This document shows, piece by piece, positions 26,747 to 34,574 of a stretch of DNA of 61,845 nt (positions within the stretch are counted from its first letter, which is position 1; each line of letters opens with the position of its first letter). Both the position numbers and the translations under genes were made by a program. Below the pieces are notes generated by a model that had not been told where the DNA came from, ran no database searches, and saw nothing but the letters and a program-made list of their open reading frames with translations. Location of the stretch: the NCBI GenBank assembly GCA_017429285.1, contig JAFRPF010000028.1:1-61845 (forward strand). Reading direction: 5' to 3'. Source of the DNA: Bacilli bacterium. Its GTDB lineage: Bacteria; Bacillota_I; Bacilli_A; RFN20; CAG-826.

Positions 26747-27391
26747 ATGGAAAAAAAGATTAATCCGATTTATCCAAATTCACAATTCAAATCTTTTTGC
26801 TACATTAAAAGCGTAGTTACTAGGCCAAACATTATTGTGGGTGATTATTCATATTATGACGATATGGACGAAGGACCAGAATCTTTTGAAAAACATGTAA
26901 CGCATCATTATGACTTTATGGGTGATAAGCTTATTATTGGTAAGTTTGTTGCTGTAGCAAGAGGCGTGGAATTTGTGATGAATGGCGCTAATCATATGTT
27001 AGATTGTTTAACAACTTATCCTTTTGAGGTCATTGATGAATTTAAAGGTCTATCTAGACAATTCGGAGATAGAGAAAACCGTGGAGATACAGTAGTCGGT
27101 AACGATGTTTGGATTGGTCAACACGCTACAATATTGCCAGGTGTTCATATTGGTGATGGTGCAATTATCGGCGCTAATACTGTAGTGGCAAAAGATGTTC
27201 CTCCTTATGCAGTTGTCGTAGGTAATCCCGCTGTAATTAAGAAATATAGATTTGATAAAGAAACAATTGATCTTCTTTTGGAACTCAAATGGTGGGATAA
27301 AGATATTGAAGAAATCAAAAAACTAATCCCATTACTTACTGGAGATTTAGAACAAAGCAAAAAAGAATTAAGAGCTTTGTTTAAAAAATAG
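26747..27391 (+). CDS. Vat/CatB-like xenobiotic acetyltransferase
   Basis: 214 residues from ATG 26747, chosen over 26729 because AGGAGGAAG lies at the correct distance. Left-handed beta-helix acyltransferase with hexapeptide repeats ([20 protein letters not shown]) and the catalytic His in MNGANHMLD. The full layout ([30 protein letters not shown]) closely follows streptogramin A acetyltransferases (Vat) and CatB chloramphenicol acetyltransferases, so it may give drug resistance, but substrate cannot be read from sequence. Overlaps nothing; one base separates it from the Fic gene stop. Confidence 0.85.
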   Translation: MEKKINPIYPNSQFKSFCYIKSVVTRPNIIVGDYSYYDDMDEGPESFEKHVTHHYDFMGDKLIIGKFVAVARGVEFVMNGANHMLDCLTTYPFEVIDEFKGLSRQFGDRENRGDTVVGNDVWIGQHATILPGVHIGDGAIIGANTVVAKDVPPYAVVVGNPAVIKKYRFDKETIDLLLELKWWDKDIEEIKKLIPLLTGDLEQSKKELRALFKK

Positions 27392-27437
27392 TGTTCGGTC
27401 TGTATTGTGGGTGTTCGGTTGTATCAAAACACTGTAA
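27390..27437 (+). repeat. GTGTTCGG cassette-end repeat, copy 1 of 2
   Basis: Starts inside the TAG stop of the acetyltransferase gene with AGTGTTCGGTC, repeats GTGTTCGG at 27411, and forms GTGTT/AACAC with a 13-base loop. The 27 bases 27411-27437 are identical to 51850-51876, 24 kb away and also just after a stop codon. Confidence 0.85.
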
Positions 27438-27459
27438 CCCTGCCACAATTGAGATACTA

Positions 27460-27489
27460 GGATAATACTTTGTATTATCCATTTATTTT
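27460..27489 (+). terminator. Terminator of the Fic-acetyltransferase unit
   Basis: Perfect 9-bp hairpin GGATAATAC-TTT-GTATTATCC with tail ATTTATTTT. Confidence 0.85.
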
Positions 27490-27564
27490 GCTTGAAACGG
27501 CTGTTTTTTGATAAAAATCAAGAAATTATAATGTCGTGAATACCAAGATTACAAAAATAGGCAA

Positions 27565-27640
27565 AGTTTGAGTCCGATAACTAACATCGGTTACTCGAGT
27601 CCCATAAAGGTAACATTTTACGTTTATGGGTTCAAACACA
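27565..27640. other. Structured non-coding segment, possible three-way junction
   Basis: In the 386-base gap between the acetyltransferase and cysK. Outer pairing GTTTGA with TCAAAC; inside it GAGTCCGAT pairs with ATCGG-TT-ACTC, and CCCATAAA pairs with TTTATGGG. TATAAT near 27522 could start a plus-strand transcript. No terminator follows. The rest of the gap holds only the repeat and terminators listed separately. Confidence 0.3.
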
Positions 27641-27737
27641 ATAAAAAAGCTCCTTGAAGAAGCCCATGAAATAGTGAAGTTATCTATTTATCAATATTCC
27701 ATAATCGGTAGATATTATACGAGTAATGGAGCAAAGA

Positions 27738-27765
27738 AAAAGACCTTTTTAAAAGGTCTATTTCT
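27738..27765 (-). terminator. Terminator of cysK
   Basis: Minus strand AGACCTTTT/AAAAGGTCT followed by TTTTC. Confidence 0.75.
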
Positions 27766-27777
27766 ATATATGGTGAT

Positions 27778-28707
27778 TTATTCTTGAAACATCGCAGTAG
27801 ATAAATATCTTTCGCCAGTATCTGGCAAGATTACCACGATTGTTTTGCCGGCATTTTCTTCTCTTTGCGCTAGTTTAATAGCCGCTTTAATAGCAGCACC
27901 GCTAGAAATACCAACTAATAATCCTTCTATTCTTGCGGATTCTTTGCCCATTTCCATCGCTTCTTCATTACCGATGGTGATGATTTCATCATAGATGGAT
28001 GTGTCTAATGTTTGAGGAACAAATCCCGCACCGATACCTTGAATCTTATGTGGACCAGGTGTGCCTTTAGATAAAACTGGAGAAGTCTCTGGTTCAACCG
28101 CCACAACTTTAATGCTTGGCTTATTTTCTTTTAAATATTTACCTGTACCTGATAAAGTACCACCTGTACCAACACCCGCTACTAGATAATCAATATTACC
28201 ATCTAAATCTTCGAAGATTTCTGGACCAGTTGTTAAATAATGAATGTTTGGGTTTGCCATATTGGTGAACTGTGAAGGAATGAAGGAATTAGGAATTTCT
28301 TTAGCGAGTTCTTCCGCTTTTTCAATTGCACCTTTCATGCCTTTGCTGCCTTCGGTTAAAACTAATTCAGCACCATAAGCTTTTAAAAGATTTCTTCTTT
28401 CAATAGACATTGTTTCTGGCATAGTAAGAATAATCTTTAATCCTTTAGAAGCGGCCACCATAGATAAGCCAATACCAGTATTACCTGATGTTGGTTCCAC
28501 TAAAACTGTATCTTTATTGATTAAGCCTTCTTTTTCCGCTTTTTCAATCATGGCTTTAGCGATACGATCTTTAACACTACCACCTGGATTAAAGTATTCT
28601 ACTTTAGCAACGATTTTTGATTTTAAGTTATACTTTCTTTCTAAATTTGAGAGTTCCACTAATGGGGTGTTACCAATAGTGTCGATAATTTTGTCATAAA
28701 CTTTCAT
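27778..28707 (-). CDS. cysK: Cysteine synthase A (O-acetylserine sulfhydrylase)
   Basis: 309 residues. PLP enzyme with the Lys in [12 protein letters not shown] (near residue 43), the substrate loop [10 protein letters not shown], and the phosphate-cup [10 protein letters not shown]. Makes cysteine from O-acetylserine and sulfide. Shine-Dalgarno AGAGGA. It is divergent from pdxK-like and rrf2-like genes; CysK is the known partner of the Rrf2-family repressor CymR in Bacillus, which makes this neighbourhood meaningful. Confidence 0.95.
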   Translation of the reverse strand: MKVYDKIIDTIGNTPLVELSNLERKYNLKSKIVAKVEYFNPGGSVKDRIAKAMIEKAEKEGLINKDTVLVEPTSGNTGIGLSMVAASKGLKIILTMPETMSIERRNLLKAYGAELVLTEGSKGMKGAIEKAEELAKEIPNSFIPSQFTNMANPNIHYLTTGPEIFEDLDGNIDYLVAGVGTGGTLSGTGKYLKENKPSIKVVAVEPETSPVLSKGTPGPHKIQGIGAGFVPQTLDTSIYDEIITIGNEEAMEMGKESARIEGLLVGISSGAAIKAAIKLAQREENAGKTIVVILPDTGERYLSTAMFQE

Positions 28708-28730
28708 CTTATTTTCCTCTTTTTACTATT

Positions 28731-28747
28731 CCTATATGTTTAATAGG
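28731..28747. promoter_or_regulatory. Inverted repeat CCTAT-N7-ATAGG between cysK and pdxK
   Basis: Perfect 5-bp arms in the divergent promoter region, next to TTGCTATAAT (28767-28776), the pdxK-side promoter. A plausible operator for the Rrf2/CymR-like protein encoded at 29627, by position and symmetry only. Confidence 0.4.
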
Positions 28748-28796
28748 TTTACAATATTATAACTCTTTGCTATAATGGTGTCAACGAGGTAAGCTT

Positions 28797-29624
28797 ATGG
28801 GCAAAAAAGTATTAACTATGCAAGATATATCCTGCTATGGACAGTGCTCTATTACTGTCGCGCTTCCTATTATAAGTTCATGGGGATATGAGACAGCAAT
28901 TTTACCGTCTGCGATATTATCCACTCACACCAGTGGCTTTAAAAATTTCACTGTTCATGATTTAAGTAACGAAATACCTAAGATTATTAATCACTGGAAA
29001 AGCGAAGGTATTAACTACGATGCATTTTATGTTGGCTATCTAGGCGAAATATCTCATGTTGATTTAGTTATTCAAATTAAAAATGAATTATTAAATAAAG
29101 GTGGCTTCTTTGTTTTAGATCCAGTGATGGGTGATAACGGCAAATTATATCCCGCTTTTAACGATGATTATGTCAAAGCCATTAGAAAATTGATTAAAGA
29201 AGCGGATATTATTCTTCCTAATTTAACTGAAGCGTGTTTCTTAACAGGTATTGAATATAAAGAAGAATATGATGAATCATATATTAAAAATGTGATTAAT
29301 AAACTCTTAGAATTAGGCGCCAAAAAGATTGTCTTAACTGGCATTGCGTATGAAAAAGAGATGACAGGTGTCGTGATTTACGATGAAAATGGCTATCAGC
29401 ACTTTACCCATAAAAGAATTAATAAATCATATCACGGAACAGGTGATGTCTATGCCTCAACATTCCTTGGTGCTTATTTAAGCAATAATGATTTATTAAA
29501 ATCCACAAAGATTGCCGCAAAGTTTGTGGTCAAAGCAATTGAAAACACATTAGATGATCCAAATCATAACTATGGTGTTAAATTCGAACCATTATTAGCG
29601 GACTTCGTTAAGGAGAATAGATAA
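28797..29624 (+). CDS. Pyridoxal/pyridoxamine kinase
   Basis: 275 residues of the ribokinase/PfkB-like fold used by PdxK/PdxY: N-terminal MQDISCYGQCSITVALPI, DPVMGDNGKLY with metal and substrate residues, LPNLTEACFLTG, and the anion hole and catalytic Asp in SYHGTGDVYAS. Phosphorylates B6 vitamers to feed PLP enzymes such as the adjacent CysK. Shine-Dalgarno CGAGG and a good extended -10 upstream. The Rrf2 gene starts 2 bases after its stop, so they form an operon. Confidence 0.9.
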   Translation: MGKKVLTMQDISCYGQCSITVALPIISSWGYETAILPSAILSTHTSGFKNFTVHDLSNEIPKIINHWKSEGINYDAFYVGYLGEISHVDLVIQIKNELLNKGGFFVLDPVMGDNGKLYPAFNDDYVKAIRKLIKEADIILPNLTEACFLTGIEYKEEYDESYIKNVINKLLELGAKKIVLTGIAYEKEMTGVVIYDENGYQHFTHKRINKSYHGTGDVYASTFLGAYLSNNDLLKSTKIAAKFVVKAIENTLDDPNHNYGVKFEPLLADFVKENR

Positions 29625-29626
29625 TT

Positions 29627-30031
29627 ATGAAGCTATCTTCTAAAACTATTACCGCCATTAAGATGTTTATTGATTTAGGTGAACATTATGAAGAAGGCTA
29701 TGTCTCTTTAGTAGATATCGCTAATCGAAAAGAATTGTCCAAGAAATTCTTAGAACAAATTGTGCCGTTATATAAGGCGAGCGGCCTATTACTTGGTACA
29801 AGAGGCAATCAAGGCGGTTATCGCTTAGCCAAATCCCCCAATGAAGTCACTTTAAAAGATATTATCTATGTATCTGAAATTGGGCTAGGAAAAGAAAATG
29901 TTGGCTACGCCCCTATTGATGATTTTTTAAATCAAATAGATAAGCATTTAGAAATCTATTTAGAAAAGAAAACATTAGCCAATCTAATTGAATCCGCGAA
30001 CGAGTCTTATTCAAACAATTATATTATTTAA
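29627..30031 (+). CDS. Rrf2-family regulator, CymR-like
   Basis: 134 residues. Winged helix-turn-helix with the family pattern VSLVDIANRKELSKKFLEQI and GTRGNQGGYRLAKSPNEVTL. It has no Cys at all, so it cannot hold the [2Fe-2S] cluster of IscR or NsrR; this is also true of CymR, which senses cysteine status by forming a complex with CysK. Together with the neighbouring cysK this supports a sulfur-metabolism role. Shine-Dalgarno GGAG at the end of the kinase gene. Confidence 0.85.
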   Translation: MKLSSKTITAIKMFIDLGEHYEEGYVSLVDIANRKELSKKFLEQIVPLYKASGLLLGTRGNQGGYRLAKSPNEVTLKDIIYVSEIGLGKENVGYAPIDDFLNQIDKHLEIYLEKKTLANLIESANESYSNNYII

Positions 30032-30034
30032 AAT

Positions 30035-30059
30035 GAGCCTTTAGGCTCTTTTATTTTTT
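30035..30059 (+). terminator. Terminator of the pdxK-rrf2 operon
   Basis: GAGCC-TTTA-GGCTC hairpin with TTTTATTTTTT. Confidence 0.85.
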
Positions 30060-30063
30060 GATC

Positions 30064-30095
30064 AATAAAGAAAAGTGCCCACACTAGATGAGCAC
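30064..30095 (-). terminator. Terminator of the minus-strand surface protein gene
   Basis: Minus strand GTGCTCA/TGGGCAC with a 7-base loop, then TTTTCTTTATT. Confidence 0.7.
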
Positions 30096-30116
30096 ATAAT
30101 CTTAATTTATTATCGC

Positions 30117-32216
30117 TTATTTAAGCGCTTCCGCTTTTGTTTTGTAGACTTCATTTTCATCCACATAAACAAACTTGATTGATTTAAAGATGAATTTAAC
30201 TTTTCCATCTTTCTTAGCAAAGCTAAATGGAACTCTTAACAATCTTGCTTTTCCATCTTTCTTGCCAAATTTGAAGACTCTGGTAGCGTCATTTTCTTCT
30301 TTAATCCATTTATTGAAGATAAAGAATAGTAATACATAAGCACAAATGATGAGTAGCAAGATAATTCCTAACACGAGGAATACTACTCCAACGGGAGACA
30401 TACCTTTTTTAGGATTATCAGGTTTTTTCTCGGTTAGTTCCTTATATGTTTCTTCGCTTGCTTCTAATTTTTCAACATAACTTTCAGGAATTATGTTTTT
30501 TTCTTCAGGGGTTAAAGAATCATATGATTCTCTAGCTCCAGTAATTTCATCTCCGCTTTCGGTTGTGACTTCGCCTATGGCGTCGATTTTTTTAACTGTC
30601 TCATCGACGTGTTCATATACTTCTTCGTCATGAGTTAAGGTATCGTAGTTATCAACTAGTTCCTTTTGGTCATTGGTTAAATCATCATATTCTTCTCTAG
30701 CGGTATCGATTTTTTCTTTACATTCATTAGTGTATTCGACATCACCAATATCATCGATTAAGTTCTCAACTTTTTCAGATTTATCTTGATCTTCAAATGC
30801 TTTATATGCAGCTTCTGCAGCAAGCAAATCGTCGTAATTTGTAACTTCGTCTTTTTTATCTTCTTTTAAAGAATCATAAGCTTTTCTTGCTTCGTCAATT
30901 TTTTTCTTGCATTCTGGAGTATATACGACTGGGTTAGGAATGTTATTGATTAATTCAATAACTTCTGATGGTTGTGTCGGATAAATAAATGGTGTTTTTG
31001 TGATTGTTTCGTATTCTACACCTGCGATAGTAATTTTTCCGCAAGTTGAACCCTTGCCTGCTCCGATGGTGGTGGTTGTATGATAGTCCAAGCCTCTATT
31101 CACTTCTAAATATTCAACATCTTTGCCAATGGTGATGTTTCCGCATGTAGCACCATCTTTTTCATATTCTCCTCCAGCTCTAACTCCACTTCCAATCCCA
31201 ACACCAAGATCATGAGGATCACCTTCATATTTATTAACAATTATTATTCCGCCAGTAATTGTAATATCACCGCATCTGCTTCCATCATGAGAAGAACCAA
31301 TGGCTGCGGTAACGAATCCGGCTCTTGCATTAATAGTTCCACCGGTGATGGTAATGAAATTTACACCTGCATCAGTAACTCCCCTTTGGTATGCGCCAAT
31401 GGCTGGACCATATGTTGAACCAGTCGCATTAACCGTCCCGCCTGTAATTAAGATACCTTCGCAGACACTTTCAGAACCAGAACCAATTCCAACCTCACCA
31501 GTTGCATTAACGGTTCCACCGCTAATAGTGATTAGACCGACTGATTGTGATGGCCCTTGATAGCTGGTGTCTGAACCTCCAATTGCAGCTTGCCCAGAAT
31601 CATCAGTGATAGCGGTTACTGTTCCTCCTTCAATAGTGATTGATCCACACGAGGACTTACGTGAGCAACCAATAGCGGCGCTCTGCGTCCCACCTTTAGC
31701 TGTAATGGTTCCACTTTTAATAATAAGATTTCCGCATGAGTGTCCGTAATAAGCACCGATAGCAGATGTACTTACACCCACGCTATTATCAGCATTAAGC
31801 ACACCAGTGCCTTGTAGTGTTAAAGTTTTTCCTTCGTCAAAAAAGATGGAAGGACGTTCTTGATATAGAGGTTTAACTAAATTTTCACCTTCTATATTAA
31901 TAGTGGCATTGCCTTCACATGTTATTCCTGGAAATCTCTTATTGCTATCGTCTGTAGAAGCAAGATTAATTGTAGCGTCTCTTAATGTGATTGTTGCTCC
32001 GTCAGCGATAGAAATTTTGTGATAACTGGATAACGAATTAGTTAAAATATCGCCATCTTTAGCGGTGTAATCTACTGTCAATGTTGAAAGATCAACAGTA
32101 TCCCCTTCAGTGTCAGCAAACACTTGATATTCTTGTTTATCAAGAGATAACAATACATAAGAAGTGGATAATGATAATCCTAAAACAATGGCTAAACCGA
32201 AAATGCGCTTTTTCAT
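30117..32216 (-). CDS. Surface protein: beta-helix-like domain, helical repeats, membrane anchor
   Basis: 699 residues from the ATG at 32216, which has AAGGGG upstream and opens a signal peptide (MKKRIFGLAIVLGLSLSTSY); an ATG nine codons earlier (32243) is less likely. About residues 90-420 are Gly/Thr/Ile-rich repeats of the type ITISGGTVNATG, likely a parallel beta-helix similar to polymorphic adhesins. Three helical repeats (EARKAYDSLKEDKKDEVTNY type) follow, related to the seven in the protein at 2180, then one membrane helix and a tail with two GKKDGK/AKKDGK units ending KAEALK. Divergent from a lipoprotein gene. Confidence 0.8.
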   Translation of the reverse strand: MKKRIFGLAIVLGLSLSTSYVLLSLDKQEYQVFADTEGDTVDLSTLTVDYTAKDGDILTNSLSSYHKISIADGATITLRDATINLASTDDSNKRFPGITCEGNATINIEGENLVKPLYQERPSIFFDEGKTLTLQGTGVLNADNSVGVSTSAIGAYYGHSCGNLIIKSGTITAKGGTQSAAIGCSRKSSCGSITIEGGTVTAITDDSGQAAIGGSDTSYQGPSQSVGLITISGGTVNATGEVGIGSGSESVCEGILITGGTVNATGSTYGPAIGAYQRGVTDAGVNFITITGGTINARAGFVTAAIGSSHDGSRCGDITITGGIIIVNKYEGDPHDLGVGIGSGVRAGGEYEKDGATCGNITIGKDVEYLEVNRGLDYHTTTTIGAGKGSTCGKITIAGVEYETITKTPFIYPTQPSEVIELINNIPNPVVYTPECKKKIDEARKAYDSLKEDKKDEVTNYDDLLAAEAAYKAFEDQDKSEKVENLIDDIGDVEYTNECKEKIDTAREEYDDLTNDQKELVDNYDTLTHDEEVYEHVDETVKKIDAIGEVTTESGDEITGARESYDSLTPEEKNIIPESYVEKLEASEETYKELTEKKPDNPKKGMSPVGVVFLVLGIILLLIICAYVLLFFIFNKWIKEENDATRVFKFGKKDGKARLLRVPFSFAKKDGKVKFIFKSIKFVYVDENEVYKTKAEALK

Positions 32217-32378
32217 TTGTTTTCCCCTTTTATTAATAACCATATGGTTATTTCTTACATAAATTTATATTATTAATTAATCTATATCCTGTCAACAGAG
32301 TAAATAAAATACGTAATAATGTTTTCCCCTTTTATTTTATTTAATATAATCAACATAAATCTGTTATTTGCTATTATG

Positions 32379-32389
32379 TGGCACTTTTG
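32379..32389 (+). promoter_or_regulatory. Conserved motif TGGCACTTTTG, copy 2 of 3
   Basis: Between two divergent surface protein genes. Here it is followed by TGGCA, and a TATATT lies 18 bases after TGGCAC. See copy 1. Confidence 0.4.
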
Positions 32390-32438
32390 TGGCAGCTAAT
32401 ATTATATATTAAGAATGATATTTCTTGAGGTGAACAAA

Positions 32439-33587
32439 ATGAGAAAGATAACTAAATCATTATTATTAGTGACATCATCAATGATGACTATACCCTTTTT
32501 AGGGGGTTGCAAAATAAAACAAGATGCTACATCCACATCTACATCCACATCCTCATCTACATCTACAACTACAACATATGATGTCGTTTTTAAGAATTAT
32601 GATGGGTCAGTTCTTTATCAAACAAAAGTTAATGCTGGAGAAAGCGCTATTTATGAAGGCGAAAATCCAAGTAAACCCGCTGATGTTGATAATTATTATG
32701 AATTCGAAGGTTGGGATAAACCTTTTGACAATACCACTTCTGATTTAGAAGTAACTGCTACATATAAGAGCACCTCAAACTTTAAAGACTTCGAAGTTGA
32801 TTTCGAATTTGAAGTCGATTTAGGCGCTAGTGAATATACATCTCAAACGACTAACTTTTTAGGAGTAGACAAGGGTGCAACTGTTTCACTTGTGAAACCT
32901 GTCATCGTTGATGGTGAAGAAGTATCTAGCTATGTAGTCCACTTTGATGATATGACATTTGATTATTCTCAAGTGAATACCTCTGTTTGGGATGAATTTG
33001 ATATCAAAATTACTTATAAAGGTGTAACAAAAAGCGATGTTATTGATGTGATGCCTGATTATAATAACTGGACAAACGGTCAACACTTTAATTTTGGTGG
33101 AAAGTATATGGAACCAGGACCAGACTGGACAATAATCACCTATTTAGATTTATATACTGAAGGCGCAATGATTAATGGCTGTCCTGGCGAATTTAGTGGT
33201 GATTATTATCACTATGAATTCTTTGATGAAGATGGATTAAGATTCTATGGTAAATATAATGGTGCTTCAACAGATGTAATCTATAGATTTGTAGATCAAA
33301 CATTCCATCAATATAACAAATTTGATAATTTTGATGATCCGGTCATGAAAGTTACTTGCATTGTCGATGGTGAAACTCCATTTTTCGCTCCTCAACAATT
33401 CGAACTTTCTATCTATCAAAGCCTTGATGAATGCGTAAGTGCATATGGAACCGCATATGGGGATAACCAATATTTAACTCCTAAGTACGATTATGACCCG
33501 AGCAATAAATCTTTTAAAGTCCATCTACCAGATTATCCAAATCCATTTGTTTATAGCAAAGCGGATGGTAATTATCACGCTCAATAG
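32439..33587 (+). CDS. Lipoprotein with an InlB-type repeat
   Basis: 382 residues from ATG 32439 (TTGAGGTG at the right distance; the ATG at 32415 would extend the signal by eight residues). Signal MRKITKSLLLVTSSMMTIPF with lipobox LGGC, a Ser/Thr-rich linker, then a Listeria-Bacteroides repeat (YDVVFKNYDGSVLYQTKVNA and YEFEGWDKPFD) near residues 45-110. The C-terminal 270 residues are aromatic and acidic with no recognised family. Probably exposed on the outer surface. Confidence 0.75.
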   Translation: MRKITKSLLLVTSSMMTIPFLGGCKIKQDATSTSTSTSSSTSTTTTYDVVFKNYDGSVLYQTKVNAGESAIYEGENPSKPADVDNYYEFEGWDKPFDNTTSDLEVTATYKSTSNFKDFEVDFEFEVDLGASEYTSQTTNFLGVDKGATVSLVKPVIVDGEEVSSYVVHFDDMTFDYSQVNTSVWDEFDIKITYKGVTKSDVIDVMPDYNNWTNGQHFNFGGKYMEPGPDWTIITYLDLYTEGAMINGCPGEFSGDYYHYEFFDEDGLRFYGKYNGASTDVIYRFVDQTFHQYNKFDNFDDPVMKVTCIVDGETPFFAPQQFELSIYQSLDECVSAYGTAYGDNQYLTPKYDYDPSNKSFKVHLPDYPNPFVYSKADGNYHAQ

Positions 33588-33666
33588 ATTGAAATAAGAA
33601 AAAAATAATAGTCTTCAATCATATTATTTATTAAAATATGACTGGTATTAATTAGGAGGGTGTAAT

Positions 33667-34461
33667 ATGCCTTTATTTGAAAAAATTGAAGCATTTAAAA
33701 ATGTCGATCCTGCCTTACAGTGGGCAATCTTTATTGTGGCTAGTTTAATCGTTATTGTAGCTTTATTTTCCCTAGTGATAAGCATTTGGTTATCGATTAA
33801 ATACGTTGTTTACAATAGAACCATGAATAAAGCTGGTATTAACGGTGAACAAACAGCGAGAAAAATATTAGATAAACATGGTTTAGAGCATATCAAAGTC
33901 TCAGTCGTGGGATCTTTGATGTTTGGTAATAGCTATTCTCATTTCTTTAAGAAAGTGAGACTTAGAAGATGGACTGTTAAAAAGAATAGTATTTCTTCTA
34001 TGGCTATGGGTGCGCAGAAATCTTCTTTAGCGATTTTAGATAAAGAAGGCGATAAGGATATGAAAACTAGAATCATCCTTACTCCATTTATCTATTTTGG
34101 ACCATTAATGTTTTTACCAATCATTATTATTGGTGTTCTCCTTGATATTATCTTGTTTCAATTCTCTGGAGTTGTTTCCGTTGTTGCGGCGGTATTAGGT
34201 TTATCATTCTATGTCGCTTCATTCATCATGTCTTTGATGGTTTTAAAAACTGAAGTTAAAGCACAAAATAGAGCCTTAGAAATTTTAGAAAAAGATAATT
34301 TAGCGACTTCTGAGGAAAGAGAAATGATGAAGAGTTTATTTAAACTCTATAACATCCAATATGTTAATGATTTAATCCTTGAATTCTTAGAATTAATCTT
34401 AAGAGTTTTAATGATCTTTGCGAAAGCGCAAAATTCCTCATCCTCTAGTTCTAATAACTAA
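33667..34461 (+). CDS. YugP-like membrane protein lacking the zinc motif
   Basis: 264 residues, strong Shine-Dalgarno AGGAGGGTG. The layout follows the Zn_peptidase_2 (YugP) family: N-terminal helix, NGEQTARKILDKHGLEHIKV, then a middle segment, membrane helices, and TEVKAQNRALEILEKDN, which matches the family pattern V-E-F-x-A-S-x-R-A-L. But the family's HExxH is absent; the corresponding stretch reads SSMAMGAQKSSLAILD, so no catalytic zinc site is visible. Ends in a Ser/Asn tail. Probable inactive homologue. Confidence 0.55.
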   Translation: MPLFEKIEAFKNVDPALQWAIFIVASLIVIVALFSLVISIWLSIKYVVYNRTMNKAGINGEQTARKILDKHGLEHIKVSVVGSLMFGNSYSHFFKKVRLRRWTVKKNSISSMAMGAQKSSLAILDKEGDKDMKTRIILTPFIYFGPLMFLPIIIIGVLLDIILFQFSGVVSVVAAVLGLSFYVASFIMSLMVLKTEVKAQNRALEILEKDNLATSEEREMMKSLFKLYNIQYVNDLILEFLELILRVLMIFAKAQNSSSSSSNN

Positions 34462-34479
34462 TAAGTAAAAATATTAAAT

Positions 34480-34512
34480 ACGACTTTCCAAATAAGGAGA
34501 GTCGTTTTTATT
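34480..34512 (+). terminator. Terminator of the YugP-like gene
   Basis: 10-bp stem ACGACTTTCC/GGAGAGTCGT with TTTTTATTT. Confidence 0.85.
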
Positions 34513-34574
34513 TAAAAATAATTAGGATAATTTCTTATGAAATTTGTTATTCTTATATATGAGGTAAATTTAAT

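Noticed and set aside
27565-27640. tRNA gene
   Set aside because: There is a T-arm-like GGGTTCAAAC, but no acceptor, D-arm or anticodon arm of normal size.
32379-32394. Sigma-54 promoter (TGGCAC-N5-TGGCA resembles -24/-12)
   Set aside because: The other two exact copies of the 11-mer do not have GC at the -12 position, so the shared signal is not a sigma-54 promoter.
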